This document shows positions 7,861 to 18,275 of a stretch of 64,000 bases of DNA, one piece after another. Position 1 is the first letter of the stretch. The number at the start of each line of letters is the position of its first letter. The position numbers and the translations under genes were made by a program. Below the pieces are notes generated by a model that saw nothing but the letters and a program-made list of their open reading frames with translations, did no database searches and was not told the origin of the DNA. The DNA is from an uncultured Nitrosomonas sp. (GTDB lineage: Bacteria > Pseudomonadota > Gammaproteobacteria > Burkholderiales > Nitrosomonadaceae), in contig CASDLT010000034.1 in NCBI GenBank assembly GCA_949281375.1, positions 62,001 to 126,000 on the forward strand, in the 5' to 3' direction.

Positions 7861-8054
7861 TTCATGCCTGCGTGAAAGCTCGGGATCGGTAATCAACTTC
7901 GTACTTTCTGAAAGTGCGAGTCTTTTTTCAGCGTAAGCGCTCTGTCACTTCAGTTACTGCCCTCTTGGCGACAGAGTCAAATTGGGCCGCTTGGGGAAAA
8001 GGAGCTGCCTGCCTTTCTTATTTCCAGATGCTTCACATCCCAAGATTACTTCCG

Positions 8055-11000
8055 TTATTTCTGAATGAAATTCGACAGATGGTGAAGCAGATCGTCTTCT
8101 TTATAGGGTTTGCCTAAAAAGATATCAACACCGAGATCTTTGGCTATTTTCCGGTGTTTGTCTGCGGTACGTGATGAAATGATGATAATGGCGATATGAG
8201 CGGTCTTTGGGTTGCTGCGTATATTCTTGATCAGATCGAAGCCATTCATCTTGGGCATTTCCAGGTCGACGAGCATGACATTCGGTATTCCATCCTTCAG
8301 CAGGGCGAGGGCCTCAACGCCATTCTTGGCGATGAGCACATCACAGCCTTCCCGTTCCAATAATCGGCAAGTCACTTTGCGCACCGTCAAGGAATCATCG
8401 ACGACCATCACTGTGGGTGTCTTCGGCGATTTTCTTTTCCCTGCATTCCTGAGGCTGTTCAAAGGAGCACGCAACGTTTTCTGCACGTCGATACGTTGCA
8501 GCAGTTTGACGGGATTCAAAATCAGGATGATTTCGCCATCCCCAGTTAACGTCGCACCTTCTATGCCAGGAGCCTGGGCCATTTGAGCGCCGATATTTTT
8601 GATCACGACTTCGGTATTACTAATCAGCTCATCCACATGAACTGCCAAATATTGCGTACCGCTATGCAGGAACAGGACATGATCGTGTTGCGAAAATTCC
8701 GGGTTATGATCGGATTCGCCGAGTAAATGCGCCAAATGAGAGAATTGATATTTTTTCCCATTAAAGTCGATGTGGTGATCATGGTAAATTTTCTTCAGCG
8801 TGTCAGCGTCGAATTCCCTATGATGCTCGACGATGAAAGCCGGAATTGCATAGACCTGTTTGCCGGCGCGAACCATCAATGTCTGCGCGACGGATAACAT
8901 CAGCGGGAGATTGATCGTGAAGGTCGTGCCTTGATTGGGAGCAAAATTGACGCTGATGCGGCCGCCCAGCATCGAAATCTCGTTCTTGACGATGTCCAGA
9001 CCGATGCCGCGACCTGCGATACCTGTGACCGAGTCAGTCGTGGATAAGCCTTGGCTAAAAATCGACGCCATGATCTTGTCGTCATCGACGGCCTCATTTT
9101 TTTTGATCAATCCCAATCGCTGAGCTTCTTTGCGGATGCGTGCCAAGTTCAATCCACGACCATCATCGCTCAAGGTGATGATGACTTCGTTGCTTTCCTG
9201 ACGCAGATGCATCATGATGCGCCCGGTTTCAGACTTGTTGGTGCTTAAGCGCTGAGCTGGTTCTTCGATACCATGCGCGATGGCGTTGCGTAGCAAATGT
9301 TCCAATGATGGATTGATTTTTTCGAGTACATTGCGGTCGATTTCTACATCAGTGCCAATGATCTCCAGTTGAGCCTTTTTCCCCAGGTCTTCGGCGACTT
9401 GGCGGGCAATGCGGTAATAACGCTCAGAAAAATTGCTGAACGGCACGGTGCGGATCTGCATCAATGACTGCTGTAGCTGACGATTGATGACGGACTGTTG
9501 TACGACAGCTTCTTCTGCGATGGTATGGGTGGAGCGCAGGCTTTTTTGCACCGTGATGATGTCATCGACGCTTTCCGCCATCAATCGCGTTAATTCCTGC
9601 AACCTTGAGAAACGGTCGAATTCGAGCGGGTCGAATGCGTGCTCCTGGTCGTGTTGCTGCGCAAGATGCGATTGCATATGCGTTTCTGCCTGAATCTCCA
9701 CTTCACGCAGTTGATCGTGCAAACGATGTGCGCTTTCTGAAAGATCCTGCAATGATTGCTTGAAGTTAACGAGTTGTGCTTCGATTTTGGACCGCAGAAT
9801 GCTGGCTTCACCAGAATCATTGACCAATCGATCAATGAGCTCAGAATTGATCCGCAGAATGGTTCTGGATTGCAATGATTCACTTCTGTCGTGAGCAGAC
9901 ACTGGTTCGCCGTCGGTTGCTCGATTTGTCTCGCCGGATGGTGCGGCGGCGGCCACATCAGCCGTTTGCAACTGTTCGATTAGTCCACTGATGGCATCGA
10001 ATTCGGTTTCAAGCTGATCCAATTGCCCTTCGGAGACGATGCGGTTGCTGAAAACTGATTCGATATGGCTTTCCATGGCATGAATCAACTCGCCGAGCTG
10101 CATTGCACCCGCCATCCGAGCACTTCCTTTGAGCGTATGCAGTAACCTCAGCAGTGCGCGTTGAATGTCTTCATCCTGTGGCAATATGCGCCAGGCGCGT
10201 AATTTGCTGCCAATCTGAGGAACGATGTCGTGCGTTTCTTCCAGAAAGACGGGTAATAATTCGAGGTTGATGGAGTCGTGCGCTGATTCAGCCTGCGGTA
10301 CTGGTTGCTTGATCGCAAAAGATTCAGCTGCTTTATCAGCGGCAGTGGTCTCAGCAGAGGCTGTAATATTGCCGGATTGCGCTTCCGATAAGGATTCTTG
10401 AGCAGGGGTTTCTAAGGATCTTTCTTCGGTCGCTGCATCATTCAGCAATTTCTGCGCCAGGAGCTGCAATTCGGTCGCTGTGGCACCGGAAGCACCCTGT
10501 TCGCGTAGATTTTTACACCATTGGCTGTAGGATTGCTGGGCACAATCAATGAGTCCCAGAAGTTCTGGAGAAGCTGCTTTTTTCTCGCTCAGCCAATGAT
10601 TGAGCACCTGCTCGACATTCCATGCAGCTTCGCTCATATCATCCAGTTTGACCATGCGGCCGCTGCCCTTTAGGGTATGAAAGGCTCGGCGCAGATCGGC
10701 GAGAATTTCCTGATTGGCAGGATCGGTTCGATAATGGTCCAGATCGCTGGAGATTCCTGCCACCACGTCCTCTGCTTCTTCAAGAAAAGTATCCAGCAAT
10801 TCAGGATCGATTCCGCTAGCTTCGGTCTCAGGCGTCCCGGCAGTATGAGTTGCTTGGGTAGAGGTGACAGCGGGAACGACAGTAGGCATGGTGATTTCGA
10901 AGAGATTAATCGCTTCGTCGACGATCTGATGACTATCAGGCTGGCCGCTCTTGAATGCTTCAATGAAGAAACCCAAACTGCTCAGGCCATCCACCAATAA

Positions 11001-12590
11001 AATCTGCTCCGCTTCGACGATCGCATATTCAGGATCGAACAACTTCTCAATTAATTGCCAGCAGAATTCCAAGAGTGTGTTGGCACGCTCGAGATCAAGC
11101 ATGGTCAGTGCGCCCGTCATCTGTTCAAATAATGGCATCAGAGTGGGCAGTTCGGAACGCAGCGAAGGCTCAAAGAAGAATTTGTCGAGTACCGTTTCTA
11201 CTTGTGCGAGATTGGAATGAATTTGCTGGGCGACATTGGCCAACAATTCGTTCTCCTGCGACCTGCTATCGATGCCGCTGAATGCAGGCAAATTCGTTAA
11301 TTCGTCTGCATCCGGAGGATTCGTTGTGATCTGCTGCAACCGTACTGCGAGCGTATCGATCTGTTCCGGCAAGTCCGGGGACAAATGATTGAAATCATCG
11401 ATGATACTCTCGACCAGCAGCAATGCAGTCGCCATTTCCATCGCCAGCTCTTCACTGGTATCCTGCGGTTGCTGATGCAAGTACGTGACGGTATCGCTTA
11501 TGACATCGATCAATTTCACCAGTGGAGAGCATTCCGTTTGCAGCACCAGATGCTTCAGCCAGTCGGTATATTCCTGCAGGGATACCAGACTTTCCTGCTG
11601 TCCCGCGCAAAATTCGCGCCAGATGTCATTGGTCTGCATCAAGGCGGTGCGAACCTGATCCAGAACCGGTTGCAGGGTTTCCGATTGCTGGCGGCTCATC
11701 AAATCTGCTTCCGTCACTTGGCCAGGCCAGGCGTAGCTACTCTTGATGGACACGATATGCAGGCTGTCCGATTCGCTATGAGCGATGTGATAGAGCAACT
11801 CACGCATCAATGGCGCCGTGTTTCCGGGCGTACCGGCAACGAGATAGCGGATTGCCTGTTCAATTTTTCCACATAACCGGCGAATGGATACATCGACCGA
11901 ATCCGAAGCTCGTTGTAACAAGTCTTGCAGGAATCCGGATGCGACCCACCAGAAAGCGCGTTCTTCAGTAGTTCCCGGAAATTCTTCCAGGCGGCTTACC
12001 ACCTGTGTCATGTGTTGCAGGCCGGTCGTATCGGAAGGATTACGCAGCCATTTGAGTAAACCGGCCTGAAACTCTCCGCCGAGTTGCTTGGCCATGATTC
12101 GTGCGGTCGTTGCGTCGATCTGCGCTAATTCTGTTTTGAAGGTCGGATTTGCCGTCAGGCGGGGGAAAAATAGATCGCTTTCAGGCGCATTTTCAAAGCC
12201 GTAGACTTGCATCAAACTGCGGTATGGAGGAAATAATCGCAGCGGATTTTCTTCCTTACCGTCGATCAGTTCGTTGATGTAATAACGCAACGCCTTGCTG
12301 GATTCCTTCAATGCATCGCTAATCGCCGGGGTAGGTTGAATTTTCTTGATCAGAAGCGCATCAATGATTTGCTCCATCTTTTCACTGACGACAGTGATGC
12401 TGCTCAATCCAAGCATTTCGAGCAGACCATCCAGCTGGTGGATATAATTCTTGCAGTCTTTGATGGAATTGATTTTATCCGGATGCTCGGTGAAGGTATC
12501 CAGATTCTGGTCAATCAAAGAGAAGACTTGGTAAATTCCTTCCTTGATGCCAATAATTGAAGAAATATTTAGTTTGCGTTGTGCGCTCAT
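8055..12590 (-). CDS. chpA: ChpA/PilL-type CheA hybrid histidine kinase
   Basis: A 1511-residue hybrid CheA kinase of the type IV pilus (Pil-Chp) chemosensory class. After a long N-terminal region without a phosphorylatable His come two Hpt modules with HTLKGSG (His638) and HTLKGSA (His818), a dimerisation region, the HATPase with LRNAIAHG (near 1100), SDDGRG and GRGIGLD (near 1193), a CheW-like domain (about 1210-1360) and a C-terminal receiver (about 1390-1511) with phospho-acceptor Asp1442 in VDLEMPKMNG. It should phosphorylate pilus response regulators and its own receiver. The pilJ gene lies 40 bases upstream on the same strand. At 1511 residues it is shorter than the Pseudomonas protein of nearly 2500. 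pilG, pilH and pilI are not next to it. Confidence 0.9.
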   Translation of the reverse strand: MSAQRKLNISSIIGIKEGIYQVFSLIDQNLDTFTEHPDKINSIKDCKNYIHQLDGLLEMLGLSSITVVSEKMEQIIDALLIKKIQPTPAISDALKESSKALRYYINELIDGKEENPLRLFPPYRSLMQVYGFENAPESDLFFPRLTANPTFKTELAQIDATTARIMAKQLGGEFQAGLLKWLRNPSDTTGLQHMTQVVSRLEEFPGTTEERAFWWVASGFLQDLLQRASDSVDVSIRRLCGKIEQAIRYLVAGTPGNTAPLMRELLYHIAHSESDSLHIVSIKSSYAWPGQVTEADLMSRQQSETLQPVLDQVRTALMQTNDIWREFCAGQQESLVSLQEYTDWLKHLVLQTECSPLVKLIDVISDTVTYLHQQPQDTSEELAMEMATALLLVESIIDDFNHLSPDLPEQIDTLAVRLQQITTNPPDADELTNLPAFSGIDSRSQENELLANVAQQIHSNLAQVETVLDKFFFEPSLRSELPTLMPLFEQMTGALTMLDLERANTLLEFCWQLIEKLFDPEYAIVEAEQILLVDGLSSLGFFIEAFKSGQPDSHQIVDEAINLFEITMPTVVPAVTSTQATHTAGTPETEASGIDPELLDTFLEEAEDVVAGISSDLDHYRTDPANQEILADLRRAFHTLKGSGRMVKLDDMSEAAWNVEQVLNHWLSEKKAASPELLGLIDCAQQSYSQWCKNLREQGASGATATELQLLAQKLLNDAATEERSLETPAQESLSEAQSGNITASAETTAADKAAESFAIKQPVPQAESAHDSINLELLPVFLEETHDIVPQIGSKLRAWRILPQDEDIQRALLRLLHTLKGSARMAGAMQLGELIHAMESHIESVFSNRIVSEGQLDQLETEFDAISGLIEQLQTADVAAAAPSGETNRATDGEPVSAHDRSESLQSRTILRINSELIDRLVNDSGEASILRSKIEAQLVNFKQSLQDLSESAHRLHDQLREVEIQAETHMQSHLAQQHDQEHAFDPLEFDRFSRLQELTRLMAESVDDIITVQKSLRSTHTIAEEAVVQQSVINRQLQQSLMQIRTVPFSNFSERYYRIARQVAEDLGKKAQLEIIGTDVEIDRNVLEKINPSLEHLLRNAIAHGIEEPAQRLSTNKSETGRIMMHLRQESNEVIITLSDDGRGLNLARIRKEAQRLGLIKKNEAVDDDKIMASIFSQGLSTTDSVTGIAGRGIGLDIVKNEISMLGGRISVNFAPNQGTTFTINLPLMLSVAQTLMVRAGKQVYAIPAFIVEHHREFDADTLKKIYHDHHIDFNGKKYQFSHLAHLLGESDHNPEFSQHDHVLFLHSGTQYLAVHVDELISNTEVVIKNIGAQMAQAPGIEGATLTGDGEIILILNPVKLLQRIDVQKTLRAPLNSLRNAGKRKSPKTPTVMVVDDSLTVRKVTCRLLEREGCDVLIAKNGVEALALLKDGIPNVMLVDLEMPKMNGFDLIKNIRSNPKTAHIAIIIISSRTADKHRKIAKDLGVDIFLGKPYKEDDLLHHLSNFIQK

Positions 12591-12630
12591 AGGTCAATAT
12601 TATCAATCAATCGTCAAATTGGAAATAGAA

Positions 12631-14745
12631 TCAAACATTAAAATTGGATACTGAAGCTTTCAGTTCCGAAGCAAATCCAGTAATTTGTTTGATGGACGTC
12701 GTGGTCTGGCGGGTTCCTTCGGTATTTTGTCGGGTAATATGCAGAATTTCTTCCATGTTTGCCACAACTTCATGTGCAGACCGCGTTTGCACATGCGTCG
12801 TGTCGAAGATGTTGGTCACCAATATGGCAAGTTGTTTTGAAACCGTTTCAATTTCTTCCAACGCCCGGCTGACTGCGTCTGAACGGCTGGTACCCTGAGT
12901 CACCCCGACCGTGCTGCGCTCCATTGCTGCCATGGCGTCTTGTGTATCGCCTTGAATGGTGAGAACCAGTTCACTGATCTGTTTGCTGGCTTCAGCGGAT
13001 CGCTCGGCCAGACGCTGCACTTCTTGTGCGATCACCATGAATCCCCGGCCCGCTTCGCCGGCGGCAGTCGCCTGCAATGCAGTGTTCACTGCCAGAACAT
13101 TGGTTTGTTCGGTGATATCTGTGATCAGTGCGACGATTTCTCCAATCTCCTGCGAACTTTCTCCCAGGCGTTTGATGCGTTTCGAGGTATCTTGAATATG
13201 GGTGCGAATATCATTCATTCCTGCAATCGATTCACGTACCGCCAATGTCCCTTTCTCGGCAGTCGCCAATGATTGTTTGGCAACGCTGGCGGATTCCGTC
13301 GCCATATCTGCAATTTCAGTAATCGAGTCAGTCATGCCGAGCACTGCCAGCGTGGTTTCCTCGATTTTTGCAGTTTGATGCTGCGCTGCAATTAACAATT
13401 CAGAGGAAACCTGTTGCGCCTGATCAGATGCGGTGACGACCAGTGTGCTGGATTGATTCACTTGCTCCACCAGCGTGTGCAATTCTTCGATCGTGCAATT
13501 GATTGCATCGGCAATGGCGCCTGTCATTGGGTGAGTGATGTCGGTGCGTACCGTCAGATCACCATCAGCGATTCTCTTCATGTCGCTCAACAGTGTCCGG
13601 ATGGCTACCTGCGTAATCTGCATGACATCCTGGTTGATGATTTCCGGTTTGTGCGAATTGAGCCGGTATGTCCGCAATGATTTTGCAAAGAACAGCGCGT
13701 TAACGACCATGCCTGTGATCAGCAAATAGCTGAGTATGTCCAGTGCGAATGCAACTAGCGTACCACGCTCCTGAGTTTCATGATCCATCTGCTTGATGTG
13801 GTCGATCATGGTTTCGCTATGGTCGATCACTTCATGAACGACTGTCTGAACAGCCATTGCAGCTGCGATTTCCTTTTCGATATCATTCACGTGTTCATCG
13901 AGTTTCCTCATCAATGCATAAATGTGGGATAACAGATCCTGAATGACTTCATCTTTGTCTGACGCATGTCCCAGACCATTGCTACCCTGGCTTAGAATCT
14001 GCAAAATTCCCGAAATATGCGTCCGTTCACGGGCGATCTGCGCAATGATATCGCTCGGCGCCAGATCATTGGGGAAAGTGCCCTGAATATTCTTCGCGAC
14101 AATTTCGATTTGTTGTTTGATTGCCTCGATCGTTTTGATCTGATTAGCAAAATTGCCTCTTTCCATCATTCGGCTGATGAGCGCTTCACTGCGCCGGATC
14201 AATTGATGGTGAATGGTTGCGGCGCTGCGCATGTGATTGGACAGGCTGCTCAGCGTGTCTTTATGGCTCTGAATCAGGCCAAGATTCTGGGTTTCGGTGC
14301 GCCATTGCTGAAAATAGCTGTCCAGAGCGGATTGATCGACAATGGGAAGGATATTGTCCTGAGCAGATGATTCACTCTGATTTAGCGCTAACTGCAGAGC
14401 ATACTGATTCAACTGATAATGCTGTTCTTGCAGCCGGGCAAACGCCGCAGTGTTGCCACTAAGTGCCTGCTCTACGGTGTAAGGGAGCTGCGCATGATGA
14501 ATATGCAATTGCGCCAGAATGTTCGCTTCAATCAATTGATCTTTTGCATGCCGACCGCTCAACAGTAACGTCAGCAACAGCAATAGAGCCAGTACAGCTA
14601 GAATACCGCCAGGAATCCAGGGGTTGGCGTTCATCGAAACCGGCCGAGAAATCGTTGTTTTCTGTGGCAACGTAATGACCGGCAGGTTTGTCCGCGCATT
14701 AGCGATTCCTGTGTTGAGTTCTAATTCAGAAAAATGTTCTTCCAT
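12631..14745 (-). CDS. pilJ: PilJ-like methyl-accepting chemotaxis receptor
   Basis: A predicted 704-residue chemoreceptor paired with the downstream CheA hybrid. It has a transmembrane helix near 42-63 (NPWIPGGILAVLALLLLLTL), a periplasmic PilJ-type helical sensor region, a second helix near 340-355, a HAMP domain (IADGDLTVRT) and a cytoplasmic signalling domain whose hairpin tip reads ITDITEQTNVLAVNTALQ and GEAGRGFMVIAQEVQRLA. There is no C-terminal CheR/CheB pentapeptide. The frame is open from a GTG at 14802, but that lacks a ribosome site, whereas GGAG stands six bases before the ATG at 14745. In Pseudomonas PilJ senses surface contact through pilin. Confidence 0.9.
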   Translation of the reverse strand: MEEHFSELELNTGIANARTNLPVITLPQKTTISRPVSMNANPWIPGGILAVLALLLLLTLLLSGRHAKDQLIEANILAQLHIHHAQLPYTVEQALSGNTAAFARLQEQHYQLNQYALQLALNQSESSAQDNILPIVDQSALDSYFQQWRTETQNLGLIQSHKDTLSSLSNHMRSAATIHHQLIRRSEALISRMMERGNFANQIKTIEAIKQQIEIVAKNIQGTFPNDLAPSDIIAQIARERTHISGILQILSQGSNGLGHASDKDEVIQDLLSHIYALMRKLDEHVNDIEKEIAAAMAVQTVVHEVIDHSETMIDHIKQMDHETQERGTLVAFALDILSYLLITGMVVNALFFAKSLRTYRLNSHKPEIINQDVMQITQVAIRTLLSDMKRIADGDLTVRTDITHPMTGAIADAINCTIEELHTLVEQVNQSSTLVVTASDQAQQVSSELLIAAQHQTAKIEETTLAVLGMTDSITEIADMATESASVAKQSLATAEKGTLAVRESIAGMNDIRTHIQDTSKRIKRLGESSQEIGEIVALITDITEQTNVLAVNTALQATAAGEAGRGFMVIAQEVQRLAERSAEASKQISELVLTIQGDTQDAMAAMERSTVGVTQGTSRSDAVSRALEEIETVSKQLAILVTNIFDTTHVQTRSAHEVVANMEEILHITRQNTEGTRQTTTSIKQITGFASELKASVSNFNV

Positions 14746-15127
14746 TGCTTTCTCCAGGCTCAATGTTGGCTGTTCAAAATGTCCTTTATCGTGTGAGGAC
14801 ACTGATTTGATCGTAGTCAGGCGGTAGCATAGCTGCTCGCATACGCAATCAAAAACACGATAAAACCTGGAAAATGGTGCCTTTTATCTGTAGGAATATC
14901 GGATTATTCGCATGGAATGGCTCAGGGACTTGAATGGCTGGATGCGGGGAGAGATTAGATAGATGGACTTCAGAGAAATCGAGATGAACAGACAACGAAT
15001 TCTGAGGCGTGCATGAAATTTTCAAAAATAAGCGAGTGAAGGAGCTTGAAGTTGGAGTAAGGTCAAACGGACATTACAGGAGTATTAGAAGCATGCCTGG
15101 ATGGGCGCAATAGTTTTTGGAAGCTGT
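14746..15127. other. Intergenic region upstream of pilJ
   Basis: About 380 bases lie between the pilJ start and the ilvA stop, both on the minus strand; the first 57 are open in frame with pilJ. I see no terminator with a U-tract for ilvA, no clear promoter and no credible gene. Confidence 0.5.
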
Positions 15128-16642
15128 CTAGGCCAGAAATAATTTATAAGCGGGATTTTTGGTTTCATCCCAATAGTGATAACCCAGTTGATCAAGAAAA
15201 GCCTTGAAAGCGGATTTTTCGTCGGGAGGCACCTGAATGCCGATGAGTACCCGGCCATAATCGGCACCATGATTGCGATAATGAAACAAGCTGATGTTCC
15301 AGTTTTGGCTCATATTGTTGAGAAAATTCATCAGTGCGCCCGGACGGTCAGGAAATTCGAAGCGGTAAAGAATTTCATTGTTGACCCCGTGACCGCGCCC
15401 GCCCACCAAATGACGGATATGCAATTTCGCCATTTCATTGTCGCTCATGTCTTCAGTGGCCAAGCCGTTCTGGCGCAATTCCTGGATCAACGCCTGAGCT
15501 TCCTGCTGATTGCGTATCGAGATGCCGACGAACACATGAGCCACCTGGGGATCTGAATAGCGGTAGTTGAATTCGGTAATGCTGCGCGCTCCCAATAAAT
15601 TGCAGAATTTCTTGAAGCTGCCGGGTTGCTCTGGAATGGTGACGGACATCACTGCTTCGCGTTGCTCGCCGATTTCCGCACGTTCGGAAATATGCCGCAG
15701 CCGGTCGAAATTCATGTTGGCGCCCGATGCGATGGCAATCAGCGTTTGATGCAGAATTTTTTCGCGTGCGACATACGTTTTGATGCCTGCGACCGACAAA
15801 GCACCGGAGGGTTCCAGAATCGTGCGCGTGTCTTCGAAAACGTCCTTGATTGCAGCGCAAATGGCATCAGTATCGACCAGGATCACTTCATCGACAAATT
15901 CCCGACACAACCGGAACGTCTCCTCGCCAACATGCCGAACTGCAACGCCATCCGCAAATAATCCAACCTGTGCCAATTTGACGCGGCGACCGCTTTGCAG
16001 GGAGCGGTACATGGCATCCGAATCGACCGGTTCGACGCCAATGATCTTGATGTTCGGATAGAGCCGCTTCACATACGCCGCAATCCCGGAAATCAAACCG
16101 CCACCGCCAATCGGCACGAAAATGGCGTGAATATTGCCAGTGTGCTGGCGCAGAATTTCCATGCCGACCGTCCCTTGTCCGGCAATCACATCTGGGTCGT
16201 CGTATGGGTGAACAAACGTGGCTTGTTCTTCTTTGGCCAGTTGAATGGCGTGTTCGTATGCATCGTTATACGAATCTCCGTGCAATGCAACCGTGGCGCC
16301 ATGCCCTATTACTGCATTGACTTTGATTTGCGGCGTCGTTACCGGCATCACGATCGTGGCGCTGCAACTCAGTTTTTTGGCGGCGAGCGCGACACCTTGC
16401 GCATGATTGCCGGCGGAAGCAGCAATCACGCCGCGATTACGCACTTCCGGCGGCAGTTTGATCATTTTGTTATATGCGCCGCGTAATTTGAAGGAAAACA
16501 CTTGCTGCAGATCTTCGCGCTTCAGCAGCACCTGGTTATGGATGCGCACAGAAAGATTGGCTACATGCTCCAGCGGACTTTCGATGGCCACATCGTATAC
16601 CTGAGCGGTCAATATTCTTTCAAGGTAATTGTTTTTCATCAT
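15128..16642 (-). CDS. ilvA: Biosynthetic threonine ammonia-lyase
   Basis: This 504-residue enzyme deaminates threonine to 2-oxobutanoate, the first step of isoleucine synthesis. The pyridoxal-phosphate lysine is K52 in FSFKLRGAYNKM; the phosphate-binding glycine loop is IGGGGLISG. The C-terminal third has two ACT-like regulatory domains (PEQPGSFKKF and FPDRPGALMNF), the arrangement of the isoleucine-inhibited biosynthetic form and not the short catabolic one. Length agrees with E. coli IlvA. Two adjacent ATGs at 16642 and 16639 are possible starts and neither has a strong ribosome site. Confidence 0.95.
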   Translation of the reverse strand: MMKNNYLERILTAQVYDVAIESPLEHVANLSVRIHNQVLLKREDLQQVFSFKLRGAYNKMIKLPPEVRNRGVIAASAGNHAQGVALAAKKLSCSATIVMPVTTPQIKVNAVIGHGATVALHGDSYNDAYEHAIQLAKEEQATFVHPYDDPDVIAGQGTVGMEILRQHTGNIHAIFVPIGGGGLISGIAAYVKRLYPNIKIIGVEPVDSDAMYRSLQSGRRVKLAQVGLFADGVAVRHVGEETFRLCREFVDEVILVDTDAICAAIKDVFEDTRTILEPSGALSVAGIKTYVAREKILHQTLIAIASGANMNFDRLRHISERAEIGEQREAVMSVTIPEQPGSFKKFCNLLGARSITEFNYRYSDPQVAHVFVGISIRNQQEAQALIQELRQNGLATEDMSDNEMAKLHIRHLVGGRGHGVNNEILYRFEFPDRPGALMNFLNNMSQNWNISLFHYRNHGADYGRVLIGIQVPPDEKSAFKAFLDQLGYHYWDETKNPAYKLFLA

Positions 16643-16882
16643 GCGTACGGCCGAGCAAATCCTGAGTTAATCATGAATCGGAACGGCGATTTTAACATGA
16701 TGACAGACAGCGTTTTGTTCCTGTTTCGCTATATCATCAAATGGATTTAAAGGGGGGCATGCATTGGAAATGAATTGTCCCGAATGCTGGTTGTAGTTTT
16801 TAAGTTTTTAATCGATCAAGCGCTCTCAACCTGATCTTGACAGGCAGTAATTACGCCGTGTGATATGGTGAGGATCTTCAGG

Positions 16883-18154
16883 TTATGTTCGTGCCATCAT
16901 CTGCTGCAGTTGTTTCATATAGGGATAATAGTGCACTTCGAGTGAATGGCGAGGGCGAGGAATGAATTGCTGTGACCATTCGTGTCCTTCCGCAACTGCT
17001 CGTTCCCGCCAATCGGAAGGAAGCTGGATATGATGAGTCAACAGTTGGCCGATCAGTTTTGACTGCATTTCGGTCAATGTCCAAAGACAGCCTTGCGGCT
17101 GAATCAGGCCGACGAAGAACAAGCTCGGATGGCTGGGGTGGAAAATGCGCAAGTAGAGTGGAATATGTGCTGCATCCCGCCAATGAACAAAATCATCGCT
17201 GAAGAATGGAAAGTGGATGATATATCCTGTTGCAGCGATGATGACGTCATAGGTTGCCGACGAGCCATCGAGAAAATGAACTGTTTGATCAATGATGTGT
17301 TGGATACCGGGCCGCGGGTGGATTTTTCCATGCCGGATCTTATCGAAGATTTCCGAATTGAGGGTTGGATGGGCGCGGGTTGGGGAAAATTCAGGTTCGG
17401 GCAATCCATAGTCCTGGTAACGGCCGATTTGCAGTCGCAGGGTTAACTTCTGCAGCCAGTTTTGTATTGCTTGCGGAAGTCGCCGCATCGTCGTCGCAAA
17501 GGAATCTGTTGGTTTTCCCATGATGAATTTGGGAATGATGTATTGCGGGCTGCGCATGCTGATATCGACCTGACTTGCCGAATGGCAGGCTTCGACGGCA
17601 CTATCACAACCTGAATTACCTGCGCCGACGATCAACACGCGCTGGGTTTGCAGACCTTCGCTGGTTTTGAAGTCGTGCGTGTGGATATAGCGCCCGCTGA
17701 AGCTGTGCCGCCATTCAGGATGACGTGGAACGGAAAGATGTCCATTGGCCACGATCAGAAAGTCGAATTCTGAGTGCGACCCATCACTCAAGGACAAGCG
17801 CCATCGCTCGTCAGCGATTTTTTGGGCATGCAGGACGGTGACATTGAAGCGGATGAATTTTTCCAATCCGAAATGTAGTGCATACGTTTGAAAATAAGCA
17901 AGAACCTGCTTGTGATTCGGATAATCCGGATAGTCCTCGGGCATGGGGAAGTCGTTGAATTGCGATAAGCGTTTGCTTGAAATCGTATGCGTCATGTGAT
18001 TGACGCTGCTATGCCCCGGCGTGGCAGTGTATGCCCAATTGCCGCCGATATGATCACTTTGTTCGTAACAAACGATATTCTCCAATCCGACTTCCAGCAA
18101 ATTCTTGATGGCGGTCAAGCCTGAGCAGCCTGCACCGATGATAGCAATGCGCAT
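16883..18154 (-). CDS. Flavin-containing monooxygenase family protein
   Basis: A 423-residue FAD and NADPH dependent oxidoreductase of the flavin-containing monooxygenase family. It shows the FAD-binding GAGCSG at residues 7-12, the family fingerprint FSGRYIHTHD at 152-161, the NADPH-binding GAGNSG at 177-182 and the late ATGY motif (IIAATGYIIHF). Such enzymes oxygenate nitrogen, sulfur or ketone substrates; the substrate here cannot be told from sequence. It stands alone between ilvA and sbcB with gaps of about 240 and 120 bases. Confidence 0.85.
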   Translation of the reverse strand: MRIAIIGAGCSGLTAIKNLLEVGLENIVCYEQSDHIGGNWAYTATPGHSSVNHMTHTISSKRLSQFNDFPMPEDYPDYPNHKQVLAYFQTYALHFGLEKFIRFNVTVLHAQKIADERWRLSLSDGSHSEFDFLIVANGHLSVPRHPEWRHSFSGRYIHTHDFKTSEGLQTQRVLIVGAGNSGCDSAVEACHSASQVDISMRSPQYIIPKFIMGKPTDSFATTMRRLPQAIQNWLQKLTLRLQIGRYQDYGLPEPEFSPTRAHPTLNSEIFDKIRHGKIHPRPGIQHIIDQTVHFLDGSSATYDVIIAATGYIIHFPFFSDDFVHWRDAAHIPLYLRIFHPSHPSLFFVGLIQPQGCLWTLTEMQSKLIGQLLTHHIQLPSDWRERAVAEGHEWSQQFIPRPRHSLEVHYYPYMKQLQQMMART

Positions 18155-18275
18155 GGGTTATTTCCTGGTGTCAATTTCTTAAACAACAGCCAAACAGCAA
18201 TTCATTATTGAGATAGCGTGAAAGCATGATGCTTTTATTGGTACATCGCGATGACGTCATATTTCGATGTCGTCG

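Noticed and set aside
12940-15961. Several plus-strand frames of 80-165 codons opposite pilJ, chpA and ilvA
   Set aside because: They are shadows of long well-supported genes and none has a family match.
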